Under the pieces are notes generated by a model. That model worked only from the letters and a program-made list of their open reading frames with translations, ran no database searches and was not told where the DNA came from. Shown one piece after another: positions 16,637 to 26,162 of a stretch of DNA of 64,000 nucleotides; position 1 is the stretch's first letter; every line of letters begins with the position of its first letter. The position numbers and the translations under genes were made by a program. The stretch spans positions 62,001 to 126,000 of the forward strand of contig JBEIQE010000004.1 in the NCBI GenBank assembly GCA_040376705.1. Reading direction: 5' to 3'. This DNA comes from JBEIQE01 sp040376705 (GTDB lineage: Bacteria > Pseudomonadota > Alphaproteobacteria > UBA2400).

Positions 16637-18811
16637 ATGCCGCCAGAAAGCTCTAAATATGCGGGCATGTCTACCGCGCGCGTCCCTCTGCCCGAAAACC
16701 CGGCCAAACCGGCCTCACGCCGTAAGCTCAAACCGATTCAACTGGTGTCGGACTACAAGCCTGCAGGCGATCAGCCAGCTGCCATCAAGCAACTGGTCAG
16801 CGGGCTAGAGAGTGGCGAAGTGAATCAGGTGCTGCTGGGCGTAACCGGCTCGGGCAAGACCTTCACTATGGCGCATGTGATTGAACAGACGCAGCGCCCA
16901 ACACTTATTCTGGCGCCCAATAAAACCTTGGCTGCACAGCTCTATGCCGAGATGAAGAGCTTCTTCCCGCATAACGCGGTTGAGTATTTTGTATCATACT
17001 ACGACTACTACCAGCCCGAGGCCTACGTACCACGTACCGATACCTTCATTGAGAAGGAAGCGGTAGTGAACGAGCAGATTGATCGTATGCGTCATGCCGC
17101 CACCCGCGCCCTGCTTGAGCGTGAAGATGTGATCATCGTGGCCTCGGTGAGCTGCATTTACGGTATCGGTTCGCCCGAAAGCTACTCAGGCATGACCTAC
17201 GAGATTAATGTGGGCGATAGGATTGACCGGCAGGATCTGATCGGCCGTCTGGTTGAGCTGCAGTACAAGCGCAATGATATTGGCTTCGGTCGTGGCGATT
17301 TCCGCGTACGTGGCGATGTGGTGGAAGTCTTCCCCGCTCACTATGAAGACCGCGCCTGGCGTTTCTCCATGTTCGGCGACGAACTGGAAGCCATTTACGA
17401 GTTCGACCCGCTGACCGGCGAGAAGTACGAGCAGATGGAAGCCACCACCATCTACCCGAACAGCCACTATGTCATTCCGCGCCCTACCCTTAATCAGGCT
17501 GTACAGCAAATCAAGATTGAGCTGAAAGACCGCCTGCTTGAGCTACGTGAACAGGGCAAGCTGCTCGAAGCCCAGCGGCTTGAACAGCGCTGCCAGTTTG
17601 ATCTTGAGATGATGACCGCCACCGGTATTTGCGCAGGCATTGAAAACTATTCGCGCTACCTGACCGGCCGTGCACCCGGCGAAGCGCCGCCAACATTGTT
17701 TGAATACCTGCCGAATAACGCCCTGCTCATCCTCGATGAAAGCCATGTGATGGTGCCTCAGCTAAGCGCCATGTATAAGGGCGACTATGCGCGCAAGAAC
17801 ACTCTGCAGGAACATGGCTTCCGCCTGCCTTCATGCAAGGATAACCGCCCCCTCAAGTTCGAAGAGTGGGAGAGCATGCGTCCGCAAACCGTTTTCGTAT
17901 CGGCCACTCCCGGCCCGTGGGAGCTGGAGAAAACCCAAGGCGTATTTGCCGAGCAGGTGGTGCGCCCCACTGGTTTAACTGACCCGCCGGTTGAAATTCG
18001 CCCGACTGAAAATCAGGTCGATGACTTGATGCACGAGGCCCGCCTGTGCATCGCTAAGGGCCAGCGCGTATTGGTAACGACCCTGACCAAGAAAATGGCC
18101 GAGGATTTGACCGACTATCTGCACGAAGCCGGTATTCGCGTGCGTTATGTGCATTCTGATGTTGAAACGCTTGAGCGTATCGAGATCATCCGCGATTTGC
18201 GTCTGGGCGTTTACGACGTTCTGATTGGCATTAACCTCCTGCGCGAAGGCCTTGATATTCCCGAGTGTGCGTTAGTCGCTATTCTCGATGCCGACAAAGA
18301 AGGCTACCTGCGCTCGCGCACTTCGCTGATCCAGACCATCGGCCGGGCTGCGCGCAACGTTGAAGGCCGTGCGATTTTGTATGCCGACCGCATGACCAAG
18401 AGCATGGAAGCAGCGATCAGTGAGACGTCACGCCGCCGCGAGCGTCAGCTGATTTATAATGCCGAGCATGGCATTACGCCTGAGAGCGTGAAGAAGAACA
18501 TCGGCGAAGTGCTAGGCAGTGTGTATGAGAAAGATCATATGACGATTGCCACTGGTTCTATTACGCACGAAGGTCAGGACATCAAGAAGGTCATGGCCGA
18601 TATTGAGAAGAAGATGTTGGCTGCTGCCGGTAACCTCGAGTTTGAAGAAGCGGCCCGTTTGCGTAACGAGCTGCACCGGCTTGAAGCCAAAGAGCTGGGC
18701 ATTGCACTGCCTGATGAATGGAAATCAACCGGTATGCCACGCGGCAAAGGCACCGATGAAACGCCGCGCCGTGGTAAGGCCGAAGCTGCTGCTAAAAAGA
18801 AGAAACGCTAA
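16637..18811 (+). CDS. uvrB: Excinuclease ABC subunit B
   Basis: UvrB is the damage-verifying helicase-like subunit of nucleotide excision repair; it is loaded by UvrA and then recruits UvrC. This 724-residue copy shows Walker A GVTGSGKT (68-75), the beta-hairpin region YYDYYQPEAYVPRTDTFIEK, the DESH box in LLILDESHVMVPQ, VSATPGPWELEKT, helicase motifs V/VI (GLDIPECALVAILDADKEG, IQTIGRAARNVEG) and the C-terminal UVR UvrC-binding motif (LEFEEAARLRNELHRLEAKE). About 25 extra N-terminal residues precede the conserved start; the ATG at 16667 is an alternative. A Lys/Arg-rich tail closes the protein. uvrC lies downstream, an unusual closeness for these two genes. Confidence 0.97.
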   Translation: MPPESSKYAGMSTARVPLPENPAKPASRRKLKPIQLVSDYKPAGDQPAAIKQLVSGLESGEVNQVLLGVTGSGKTFTMAHVIEQTQRPTLILAPNKTLAAQLYAEMKSFFPHNAVEYFVSYYDYYQPEAYVPRTDTFIEKEAVVNEQIDRMRHAATRALLEREDVIIVASVSCIYGIGSPESYSGMTYEINVGDRIDRQDLIGRLVELQYKRNDIGFGRGDFRVRGDVVEVFPAHYEDRAWRFSMFGDELEAIYEFDPLTGEKYEQMEATTIYPNSHYVIPRPTLNQAVQQIKIELKDRLLELREQGKLLEAQRLEQRCQFDLEMMTATGICAGIENYSRYLTGRAPGEAPPTLFEYLPNNALLILDESHVMVPQLSAMYKGDYARKNTLQEHGFRLPSCKDNRPLKFEEWESMRPQTVFVSATPGPWELEKTQGVFAEQVVRPTGLTDPPVEIRPTENQVDDLMHEARLCIAKGQRVLVTTLTKKMAEDLTDYLHEAGIRVRYVHSDVETLERIEIIRDLRLGVYDVLIGINLLREGLDIPECALVAILDADKEGYLRSRTSLIQTIGRAARNVEGRAILYADRMTKSMEAAISETSRRRERQLIYNAEHGITPESVKKNIGEVLGSVYEKDHMTIATGSITHEGQDIKKVMADIEKKMLAAAGNLEFEEAARLRNELHRLEAKELGIALPDEWKSTGMPRGKGTDETPRRGKAEAAAKKKKR

Positions 18812-18997
18812 GACCGCTTCAGACAGTGGTTTGACTTATGTTGGTAAAGAAATACAACTACCGCTAGAGCCGGTTCTACCTACAGGTAATCATAAAAATC
18901 TTGCACTTAGACCTACCCAAAACGTAAGGTGAATATATCTACTGTTTAATGCCGATTTTGAAACAGCCGATATTTTATAAGAATGGGGAGAACCATA

Positions 18998-19213
18998 ATG
19001 AATACCATGCAAGCCATGACCACTTCGCTCGAATGCCGCAAACTGGCCAGCCACTATCGCACCCGCGATGGTAATGCGCCGTTGAGCGAACAGGAAAGGC
19101 TTGGCCTGGCCAGCCTCCTCACCGGCGTTGCCGACCTTATTCAGTCACTCAACATGAGCAGCCTGCCAGATCAGGGGAATATGGTGACATTTGCTAAGCG
19201 TGCTAATCGCTAA
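18998..19213 (+). CDS. Small hypothetical protein, 71 residues
   Basis: The ATG at 18998 has a strong GGGGAG site 8 bases upstream; an ATG at 18983 lies within that site and is not used. The product, MNTMQAMTTSLECRKLASHY..., is predicted helical (SEQERLGLASLLTGVADLIQSL) with one Cys and no signal or membrane segment. Family not recognised. It lies alone between uvrB and uvrC, 186 bases after uvrB, so it probably has its own promoter. Confidence 0.6.
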   Translation: MNTMQAMTTSLECRKLASHYRTRDGNAPLSEQERLGLASLLTGVADLIQSLNMSSLPDQGNMVTFAKRANR

Positions 19214-19578
19214 AATTACGCCTATTCGAGTAACCTTTTGTTCATAATTGGGGGCTGCAACCTAGAGGTAGTAGCCCCCGGCTATGCATGAAGAGCGCCA
19301 GCGTCAATTGTTATTCACACCGGAATCAGAGATTTTATTCTATCTCAAGTTTGGTCGTGATTTGTTCCTCACACACCGGAATGTCACAAAAACATGCGGA
19401 AAATCTGCGGTTTATTGACGTGATGAAATTTTAGGCAGCATAACAGCAACATCGATTCTAGGCCCGAATCCGCTCAAGATGGCCCACCTCTCCACAGAGT
19501 TATCCACAGAATCAGTGGACACCCCCCTCACCCATGGGTCACCTACTATATGTAGATGCCTAAACCGAACTCCCTTAT
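19214..19578. other. 365-base gap with two DnaA boxes and repeats
   Basis: No gene is seen here. The stretch holds a hairpin GGGGGCT...AGCCCCC (19250-19279), two sites matching the DnaA consensus TTATNCACA on the plus strand (TTATTCACA at 19311-19319 and TTATCCACA at 19500-19508), a near-match TCTCCACA just before the second, and a direct repeat ACACCGGAAT at 19317-19326 and 19373-19382. A plausible promoter for uvrC is TTGACG (19415-19420), 18 bases, CATAAC (19439-19444). The DnaA boxes could mean DnaA control of uvrC, a DnaA-titrating site, or a replication origin; the sequence alone cannot decide. Confidence 0.5.
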
Positions 19579-21435
19579 ATGAACAACATGGAAACAGAGC
19601 CCACTTCCGGCCCATTAGAGACGGGAATTGCCGTCATCAAGGGCTATCTTAAGACTTTACCCCCTGCGCCGGGGGTTTACCGCATGCTGAGCGCCAAAGG
19701 CGATGTGCTGTATGTGGGCAAGGCCAAGAACCTGCCCAAGCGGGTGACCAACTACACCCAGCCTGCCCGCCTGCCCCTGCGCCTGCAGCGAATGGTGTCG
19801 GAAACCCGCAGCATGGAGTTTTTGACTACGCATACCGAAGCCGAGGCCCTGCTGCTCGAGTGCAACCTGATTAAAAAGCTGCTGCCGCGCTATAATGTTT
19901 TACTGCGCGATGACAAGGCGTTTCCTTATATCGCCATCAGCAAGCACCAGTTCCCGCAACTGTTCAAACACCGTGGCGGACGCAATTTTGATGAGGCGAC
20001 CTACTTCGGCCCCTTCGCTTCAGCTGGTGCAGTGAATGAAACCATCACCACCTTGTACCGCGTGTTTCAGCTGCGCAACTGCCCGGACAGCATCTTCAAC
20101 AACCGCTCGCGCCCGTGCCTGCAGTATCACATCAAGCGCTGTACGGCGCCGTGCGTGGATAAGGTAACGCCCGAGCAATATGCCGATCAGGTACGCCAGG
20201 CGCGTGATTTCCTTACTGGTAAGAACAGCGAAATTCAGGCCGAGCTGGCTACCGAGATGCAGCGCAGCGCTGATGCGCGAGATTATGAGAAAGCCGCTAA
20301 CTTCCGCGACCGTATCCGCGCACTCACCAGCATTCAGCAACGGCAGGATATCAATGCCAGCGGTATTGAAGATGCAGATGTGATTGCCGCCGCGCAGCTG
20401 GCTGGACAAACCTGTATTCAGGTGTTCTTCTTCCGGCAGGGCCGCAACTACGGCAACCGCAGCTACTTCCCCAGTCACGAAAAAGGCCTTAGCCTTGGTG
20501 AAGTAATGGAAGCCTTCTTAGGGCAGTTTTACAGCGGCAAGCCAATCCCCGACCTTGTATTGCTGAGTGATGAACCGAACGAGAAGCAGCTTCTGCTCGA
20601 AGCCTTCGAACTATACGCCGAGCGCAAGGTTGATTTGCAGGTACCCCAGCGTGGCGAGAAAAAGCGCCTCATGGACCATGCCTATGCCAACGCCAAGCAG
20701 GCGCTTGAGCGCCGCATGGCCGAAAGCGCTACACAATTGCGCCTGCTCGAGGGCGTAGCCGAATTGTTCGGGCTTGATGAAGCGCCCGACCGTATCGAGG
20801 TTTATGACAACAGCCATGTGCAGGGGGCGCATGCCGTAGGTGCCATGATTGTAGCGGGGCCAGAAGGTTTCAGGAAAAACCAGTACCGCAAGTTTACCAT
20901 CAAGGATGAAGGTGCAGCAGGCGATGACTTTGCCATGATGCGCGAAGTGATGCGCCGACGTTTTGCCCGCGCGCAGGCCGAAGACAACTTCCCCGACCTG
21001 GTGCTGATTGATGGTGGCCTTGGCCAGCTGAATGCCGTGCGCGAAACACTGGCTGAAATGGGCATAACCGATGTGCCGCTTGTGGGTATCGCCAAAGGGC
21101 CTGACCGCAACGCGGGACGGGAATGGTTCTTCCTGCCAGACCGCGAGCCATTCCAGCTGCCCGTCAATGACCCTGTGTTGTTCTACCTGCAGCGCCTGCG
21201 TGATGAATCGCACAGGTTTGTCATTGGTGCGCACCGCGATAAGCGCAGCAAAGCCATTTCGCAAAATCCGCTTGATAACCTGCCGGGCGTAGGCCCTGCC
21301 CGTAAACGCGCCCTGCTCCATCACTTCGGCTCGGCCAAGGCGGCAGCGGCAGCGGGCCTGAGTGATCTTGAGAACGTACCCGGCATCAGCAAGGCACTGG
21401 CGCTCAAGATTTACGCCTTTTTCCACGGAGAATGA
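19579..21435 (+). CDS. uvrC: Excinuclease ABC subunit C
   Basis: UvrC makes both incisions around the lesion in nucleotide excision repair. This 618-residue copy is complete: an N-terminal GIY-YIG nuclease (APGVYRML...LYVGKAKNL, about residues 32-56), a UVR motif (ATEMQRSADARDYEKAANFRD region), an RNase-H-like second nuclease (VYDNSHVQGAHAVGAMIV, LVLIDGGLGQLNAV, HRFVIGAHRDKR) and C-terminal tandem helix-hairpin-helix DNA-binding motifs (LPGVGPARKRALL, VPGISKALALKI). The start has only a weak ribosome site. The DnaA-box gap lies directly upstream. Confidence 0.97.
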   Translation: MNNMETEPTSGPLETGIAVIKGYLKTLPPAPGVYRMLSAKGDVLYVGKAKNLPKRVTNYTQPARLPLRLQRMVSETRSMEFLTTHTEAEALLLECNLIKKLLPRYNVLLRDDKAFPYIAISKHQFPQLFKHRGGRNFDEATYFGPFASAGAVNETITTLYRVFQLRNCPDSIFNNRSRPCLQYHIKRCTAPCVDKVTPEQYADQVRQARDFLTGKNSEIQAELATEMQRSADARDYEKAANFRDRIRALTSIQQRQDINASGIEDADVIAAAQLAGQTCIQVFFFRQGRNYGNRSYFPSHEKGLSLGEVMEAFLGQFYSGKPIPDLVLLSDEPNEKQLLLEAFELYAERKVDLQVPQRGEKKRLMDHAYANAKQALERRMAESATQLRLLEGVAELFGLDEAPDRIEVYDNSHVQGAHAVGAMIVAGPEGFRKNQYRKFTIKDEGAAGDDFAMMREVMRRRFARAQAEDNFPDLVLIDGGLGQLNAVRETLAEMGITDVPLVGIAKGPDRNAGREWFFLPDREPFQLPVNDPVLFYLQRLRDESHRFVIGAHRDKRSKAISQNPLDNLPGVGPARKRALLHHFGSAKAAAAAGLSDLENVPGISKALALKIYAFFHGE

Positions 21436-21496
21436 AAATACTTCCCCAAGGATAGTTCTGGCTGTAGCGTCTCTAGTTGAGGCCACAGGAGCAACC

Positions 21497-22300
21497 ATGC
21501 GCTATCTACTTATTTTACTTACACTTTTGAGTTTTCCTGCGCTGGCAGACAGATACACAGTGCCGCGCGATACCAGCGTGCTCCTAACCGATGCGCTGCA
21601 GCCATTAACCGAAAGCAGCCGTTTTACGAAGTTTACTGCGCTTAAGTATTTGCGCTATCGGCTGGCAAACGATGCCGGGCTGATGCGCCCGCATCTGGCT
21701 GAGCTGGAAGCCCTATATAAAGACCCGATCCTGATTAACGAGCCCAAGTCATCCGTTGCCGCGGTGCTACTGGTACTGGGCAGCAGCCTTGATAAAACCG
21801 ACCTGCGCCTTAACGCATTGCGCCACTCGCGTACTGAGGATAGCCCAGCGCTGATCTCAAGTAGTGGCTTGCTTCAAGCACTCGCCTCTGAAACGCCAGC
21901 CAGCGAAGCTAATGTGGTACTCGACGCGCTGTTCGAGCACGACCAGCCACTAAAGTGGTACAACAACCGCGCGCAGCTGAGCAGCTTTGTAGATACCACT
22001 GCCCGCTTGCTACCTGCCTCGACCAAGCAACAAAACCACCTGACCAATCTCGTGCGCACGCGCATGAAGCTGGCGCAGCGTTTTGAGCAGGATAAAATAG
22101 AAGAAGCCAAATTTAGCGGCATGATTACAATATGGGATCATAGCACTGATGCTGATATTACAGAGCTGCTGGGCCGGTTTGATAAAGCCATTTGCAGCAT
22201 CACGCCCGATGCCACTACTAAAGAGTGGCGCTACACGTTTATTGATAAAGCCAATATGACCGAGACAGGCGCCGTGCGCGACCTTGTCTGCCAGCAATAG
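21497..22300 (+). CDS. Exported helical protein of unknown function
   Basis: The ATG at 21497 follows ACAGGAGCAACC (AGGAG site) and gives a 267-residue product with a short signal peptide (LLILLTLLSFPALA). The mature protein is predicted largely helical; its C-terminal end, AVRDLVCQQ, and a preceding LLGRFDKAICSI region resemble the end of the next reading frame (GARSVVCP; LLERMRDSD...AVACAAF), so the two are probably diverged tandem paralogs. Family not recognised. Probably periplasmic. It is 62 bases past uvrC. Confidence 0.7.
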   Translation: MRYLLILLTLLSFPALADRYTVPRDTSVLLTDALQPLTESSRFTKFTALKYLRYRLANDAGLMRPHLAELEALYKDPILINEPKSSVAAVLLVLGSSLDKTDLRLNALRHSRTEDSPALISSSGLLQALASETPASEANVVLDALFEHDQPLKWYNNRAQLSSFVDTTARLLPASTKQQNHLTNLVRTRMKLAQRFEQDKIEEAKFSGMITIWDHSTDADITELLGRFDKAICSITPDATTKEWRYTFIDKANMTETGAVRDLVCQQ

Positions 22301-22308
22301 GAGCTGTT

Positions 22309-23364
22309 ATGCGCCATTTTCTCTCTGCTCTCGCTTTGGTTCTTATGGCAACGCTGCCAGCACAGGCTGGCCCTGACGGGGCTCGAGCAGTAGCCGCTCA
22401 GCCGGTTGCCTACAACGTGGTTGAAACCGCAGTTGCCACCCATTCGCAGTACAGCGAGCCGCCTTCCGGCTGTTTTGCTAAAATTCAGGCGGCCTGCCCT
22501 GAGAATGCTGTTTGTGAGATGTCGACCGCGCATTGGGTTTATGTTGAGTACGACTTTATCTGCCAGCTCAAGCCAACCGAAAGCATCTCGCTTTATACTT
22601 ATGCGGGCGTGCAGCACATCAGCCCCTGCGATACTGGCGAGCACGGCGATTATACCTGCGGCCTGCATGGTATTGATGCCCAAGGCAAACAAATCGACCG
22701 CCCGCCCGGCGCCAGCCTTGCCGGTATGGATATGCGCGCCATACCTGATCTGATTGAAATTGCCACTAAGGCTAATGGCTACCGCTCGAGCCATGCTGCC
22801 GCCAGGCTAGGTGAATATGCGGCCAGCCCTGATATGCCAGACGCCAAAGCCGCCATCCTGAACTATAAAACCGAGCTGCTACGCGCCAAGTCCATATCGA
22901 TTAGCGATGCGCAAAAGCAAGGTGCGCTTACCAGTCTGCTCCTAACCCTTGGGGTTGAGCTACCGGTTGGTGATAGCCTGACTGTACTGGGTGATTATCT
23001 TGTAAGCCTTGAGCCTCGCCACCTTACCGCACTCGAGACGATTGCCAGCCATGGCAATGACCCATCGATTGATGCCAGCAAGCTGGTATTCTTCTATGTA
23101 CGCAACTTCGTTGACAATCCCGAGCGCGTTGAACCCAACCGCGAGGCTGTGGTTAAAGCAGTTTCGGCCCTTGGGCCGCGCCTGTAGCCCTCTATCGGCC
23201 TGCTGCTCGAGCGTATGCGTGATAGCGATAAATGGCCCGAGGCCCTGCAGAAAGAGACTGCCGCTGTGGCCTGCGCTGCGTTCAAACCCGCTGCCGCTAC
23301 GCCCATGCCGCAAACACTGGTGATTGATAACTATGGCGGCGCGCGCTCCGTAGTCTGCCCATAA
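22309..23364 (+). pseudogene. Exported protein gene interrupted by in-frame amber codon
   Basis: The first 292 codons encode an exported protein: signal peptide RHFLSALALVLMATLPAQA, then a Cys-rich section (SGCFAKIQAACPENAVCEM, SPCDTGEHGDYTCGL) and a helical half. A TAG sits at 23185-23187, but the same frame continues with good coding character for 58 more codons (PSIGLLLERMRDSDKWPEAL..., ending GGARSVVCP) to TAA at 23362-23364. That tail resembles the C-terminus of the preceding paralog, which shows it belongs to the gene. Explanations are a recent nonsense mutation, a sequencing error or stop-codon readthrough. If the stop is real, the shorter product ends at 23187. Confidence 0.65.
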
Positions 23365-23415
23365 TTCTCCAGGAAAAGAGATGGCTTTTTTACGGGCAAA
23401 TAGTAGTTTGCCCTG

Positions 23416-24018
23416 ATGCAGGATTTCTTTAAAGCCTTTGTCACGCTCTTCGTGATTGTCGACCCGATTGGCACCGCGCTGGTGTTTCTGGCTCTTACCA
23501 AGAGCCTGTCTGCCGCAACCGCCAAATCGGTGGCCTTACGCGCCAGCCTGATCGCTGTAAGCGTTTTGCTGTTCTTTGCCTTGGCTGGCAGCTGGCTGTT
23601 GCAACAGGTGGGTATTACCGTGCCGGCCTTCAGGGTGGCGGGCGGTATTCTGCTCTTCGTAACCGCTTATCGCATGGTGATGAGTGGCGAATCTGCCGAA
23701 AGCCACCCGGTTACCGAAATGCGTGCGCATGACCTTGCGGTATTTCCCTTGGCCATTCCGCTGTTGGCCGGACCGGGCTGCATGACGGCCACCATCCTGA
23801 TCAGCCAGCGCATGAGCGAGCAAGGCACCTTCATGGTTGCGATTGCCGCTATTCTGGCGGTTCAGGCTGTGGCCTTAGGTTGCCTTTTGCTAGCAACCGC
23901 CCTGATCAAGCGGCTTAACCAAAGCCTGCTGAATGTACTGGAGCGCCTGTTTGGCGTGCTGCTGGCGGCCCTGGCGGTGCAGTTTATTGCCGATGGCCTG
24001 CGCCTGCTGTTTACCTGA
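23416..24018 (+). CDS. MarC-family integral membrane protein
   Basis: This 200-residue protein has six hydrophobic segments and the MarC pattern: the N-terminal FVTLFVIVDPIGTALVFLALT, FRVAGGILLFVTAYRMV and the family's FPLAIPLLAGPGCMTATILI (about residues 111-130). Despite the name, MarC proteins are not shown to cause antibiotic resistance; transport of a small molecule is suspected. It stands alone after the amber-split gene and 54 bases before pgsA. Confidence 0.9.
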   Translation: MQDFFKAFVTLFVIVDPIGTALVFLALTKSLSAATAKSVALRASLIAVSVLLFFALAGSWLLQQVGITVPAFRVAGGILLFVTAYRMVMSGESAESHPVTEMRAHDLAVFPLAIPLLAGPGCMTATILISQRMSEQGTFMVAIAAILAVQAVALGCLLLATALIKRLNQSLLNVLERLFGVLLAALAVQFIADGLRLLFT

Positions 24019-24072
24019 GGCTGCTAATTTTTACGCGACAAAACGGCCGAAGCAGATTAAATAATACAATTA

Positions 24073-24636
24073 ATGCTCTGGAGCCTGCCTAACCTGCTGA
24101 CAATTTCGCGGATCGTTGCGATCCCGGTTATTGTCGCGCTCATGTTTTTAAAGGGTGAGGTTTGGGCGGCGTGGCTGGCGCTTTTCATTTACACAGCCGC
24201 CTGCATTACTGACTGGCTGGACGGACACCTCGCCCGCCTGCAAAACCTCGAATCCCCCATCGGCAAGTTCCTCGACCCGATTGCCGACAAGCTGCTGGTT
24301 GGCGCTCTGCTGCTCACCATGGCTGGGACCGACCGCCTGACGCATTGGGGCCTGCCTGCGGCTATCATCATCCTCATGCGCGAAATTCTGGTCTCGGGCC
24401 TGCGCGAATACCTGGCTGGCCTCAAGCAGGTAAGCGTACCAGTTTCGCGCCTCGCCAAGTGGAAAACCGCCATTCAGATGATTGCGCTGGGCTTTTTGAT
24501 TGTGGGTGCAGATGGCCCCGCTGTGCTGCACGATAACTCGGTCGGCGAAATCGGCCTGTGGGTTGCCGCTGTTATTACTGTGCTTACTGGCTGGGACTAT
24601 CTGGTTACCGGCCTGAAGCATATGTCGGCCAAATAA
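24073..24636 (+). CDS. pgsA: CDP-diacylglycerol-glycerol-3-phosphate phosphatidyltransferase
   Basis: PgsA makes phosphatidylglycerol phosphate from CDP-diacylglycerol and glycerol-3-phosphate in the inner membrane. This 187-residue, multi-helix protein has the CDP-alcohol phosphotransferase signature DG-x2-AR-x8-G-x3-D-x3-D, seen here from DGHLAR to KFLDPIAD (about residues 50-72). The opening WSLPNLLTISRIVAIPVIV is typical of PgsA. It converges on a membrane protein gene with only 4 bases between stop codons. Confidence 0.94.
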   Translation: MLWSLPNLLTISRIVAIPVIVALMFLKGEVWAAWLALFIYTAACITDWLDGHLARLQNLESPIGKFLDPIADKLLVGALLLTMAGTDRLTHWGLPAAIIILMREILVSGLREYLAGLKQVSVPVSRLAKWKTAIQMIALGFLIVGADGPAVLHDNSVGEIGLWVAAVITVLTGWDYLVTGLKHMSAK

Positions 24637-24640
24637 TCGG

Positions 24641-25402
24641 CTAACTGACAAGTTTCTTGTATTCATCCTCAGCCAGCTGCGCGTAGAGCGCGATACTGAA
24701 TAAGCCGCCCAGCGTAATGATAATTGCGCCCACAAGCACCAGCACGCTGCTGCCCTGCAGCTGCAACCAGCGGCCAAGCAGGCCCGTTACCACCGCCGGC
24801 AAGATAAGCCCCAGCTGCAGGATATTGATGCGAATGAAATGCCCCTTCGTGAGGCGCCATGAGCGACTGACTGCTTGCAGCTCGCCGCGCGCGGCCAAGG
24901 GCGCAACCAGCAGCAAGCGGCTGAAGAAGATCACGAATATTGGTAAGGCTACTAAGGCAATATTGCGCTGGATGCGCAGCACATCTTCCGTCTCGGGGTT
25001 GATCATCTGCGTTGCGAAGTAAACCGTCACCGGCCCTAAAAACAGCAGCGAGATAAAGGTGAGGAGCAGGATGTTACGCACCTGCGCAATTACAAACTCA
25101 AACGCCTTCATGTCTTTAGCTATGCCAACAGGCAGGCGGCTTTCAGGCATGGTACCCGTAATCAGGTAGCGGTGCGCTGTATACCAGCCGATGAGTAGCG
25201 CATAACCGTTAATCACATGGCCAAGGAAAACCACAATCGTCTGCCCGGTAGTCGCTGCCTCAGGCGTTGCTGGTGTATTGGTGACCGCAAGCCAGCTGCC
25301 AAATACAGCAGCCAGAAACCAGAAGGCCATGGCGTAGGAAAGCGGCCTGGCCTGTGCCAGCACGGCTGAATAGGTATGAGTAACTTGTTTAGCTACGGCC
25401 AT
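24641..25402 (-). CDS. Multi-pass membrane protein, unknown function
   Basis: This 253-residue protein has about six hydrophobic helices and no recognised catalytic motif. The segment FSRLLLVAPLAARG...AVSRSWRLTKGHF has the 'A..RSW+LT+G' turn found in several membrane-domain families. A similar motif (FARMLPISATLIAR...AVWQATQRHQF) occurs in the upstream gene, so the two may be diverged copies. The start lies 14 bases inside the upstream gene, showing translational coupling in an ilvE operon. Confidence 0.65.
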   Translation of the reverse strand: MAVAKQVTHTYSAVLAQARPLSYAMAFWFLAAVFGSWLAVTNTPATPEAATTGQTIVVFLGHVINGYALLIGWYTAHRYLITGTMPESRLPVGIAKDMKAFEFVIAQVRNILLLTFISLLFLGPVTVYFATQMINPETEDVLRIQRNIALVALPIFVIFFSRLLLVAPLAARGELQAVSRSWRLTKGHFIRINILQLGLILPAVVTGLLGRWLQLQGSSVLVLVGAIIITLGGLFSIALYAQLAEDEYKKLVS

Positions 25403-26162
25403 GGCTACCTACCTGTAAAATAGCAAAAAGGCGTTGGCTGAGCAGAATGTACCAGCCCCATACAAACAGATAGCTCAGAATTGCCAGCGGTAAAGCCAGC
25501 AGATCTGCCCGCGTAACTCCTGAATTTTCAAGGGTAACCGCGAGTTTGGTCACAAGCAGGGCAAGCGTAAGGTGCACTACCAATACAGTTAATACCGAGC
25601 CCAGCACCATGAACTGATGTCGCTGCGTGGCCTGCCACACTGCGGGTAAGGGCGTGGGCTGGCGCGCGATCAACGTGGCCGAAATGGGCAGCATGCGCGC
25701 AAAAAAGTAGAGAATAAAACCGCTCACCACCGCCATGCTGGACGTAGCTGAATTAAGCGCCGCTTCGCCATAGAGCAACACCAGTACCATGGCCATGGGA
25801 ACGCTTATGGCGATGGCCAGCAGCATCGGCATGGCCAGTAACGCCATCAGCATGCTGGTAAAATAGTCTTTCCAGTCACCATCATTCCAGCCGTTCTGTA
25901 AATCGAGCCTGCCGCTTTTACCCACCAGCGCATTACCCCAGTTCCAGGCCATGAGCAGGCTGAGACCAAAGAACAGCCCCTGCCACAAGAACTCGAACAA
26001 CATGCTTTGGCTCCCTTGCGGGTAGCGGTACCGGTATACCAACGACAGAATAATGTAGGTATAGCTCCACGGTTTGATGACATGCCAATACGGAAGCCAT
26101 AGCCTGAGCAATTCGCGCGCCGAAGATATCGCGATGACAAATCCGGCGCGCACTTGTTCCAT
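25389..26162 (-). CDS. Multi-pass membrane protein, unknown function
   Basis: This 257-residue protein has about six hydrophobic helices, with an N-terminal amphipathic lead of 30 residues. No family was recognised; weak internal likeness to the downstream membrane protein is noted there. Its ATG overlaps the stop of the ilvE-type gene by one base (TGATG), so it is co-translated with a cytoplasmic aminotransferase, for which no functional link is obvious. Confidence 0.65.
   Translation of the reverse strand: MEQVRAGFVIAISSARELLRLWLPYWHVIKPWSYTYIILSLVYRYRYPQGSQSMLFEFLWQGLFFGLSLLMAWNWGNALVGKSGRLDLQNGWNDGDWKDYFTSMLMALLAMPMLLAIAISVPMAMVLVLLYGEAALNSATSSMAVVSGFILYFFARMLPISATLIARQPTPLPAVWQATQRHQFMVLGSVLTVLVVHLTLALLVTKLAVTLENSGVTRADLLALPLAILSYLFVWGWYILLSQRLFAILQVGSHGRS

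Noticed and set aside
19250..19279. Terminator after the small gene at 18998
   Set aside because: The stem is strong, but no T-run follows on either strand, so it was only noted as a hairpin in the gap.
21362..21496. 45-residue extension of the exported protein after uvrC
   Set aside because: It overlaps the uvrC helix-hairpin-helix region; the ATG at 21497 has an AGGAG site and begins a signal peptide.
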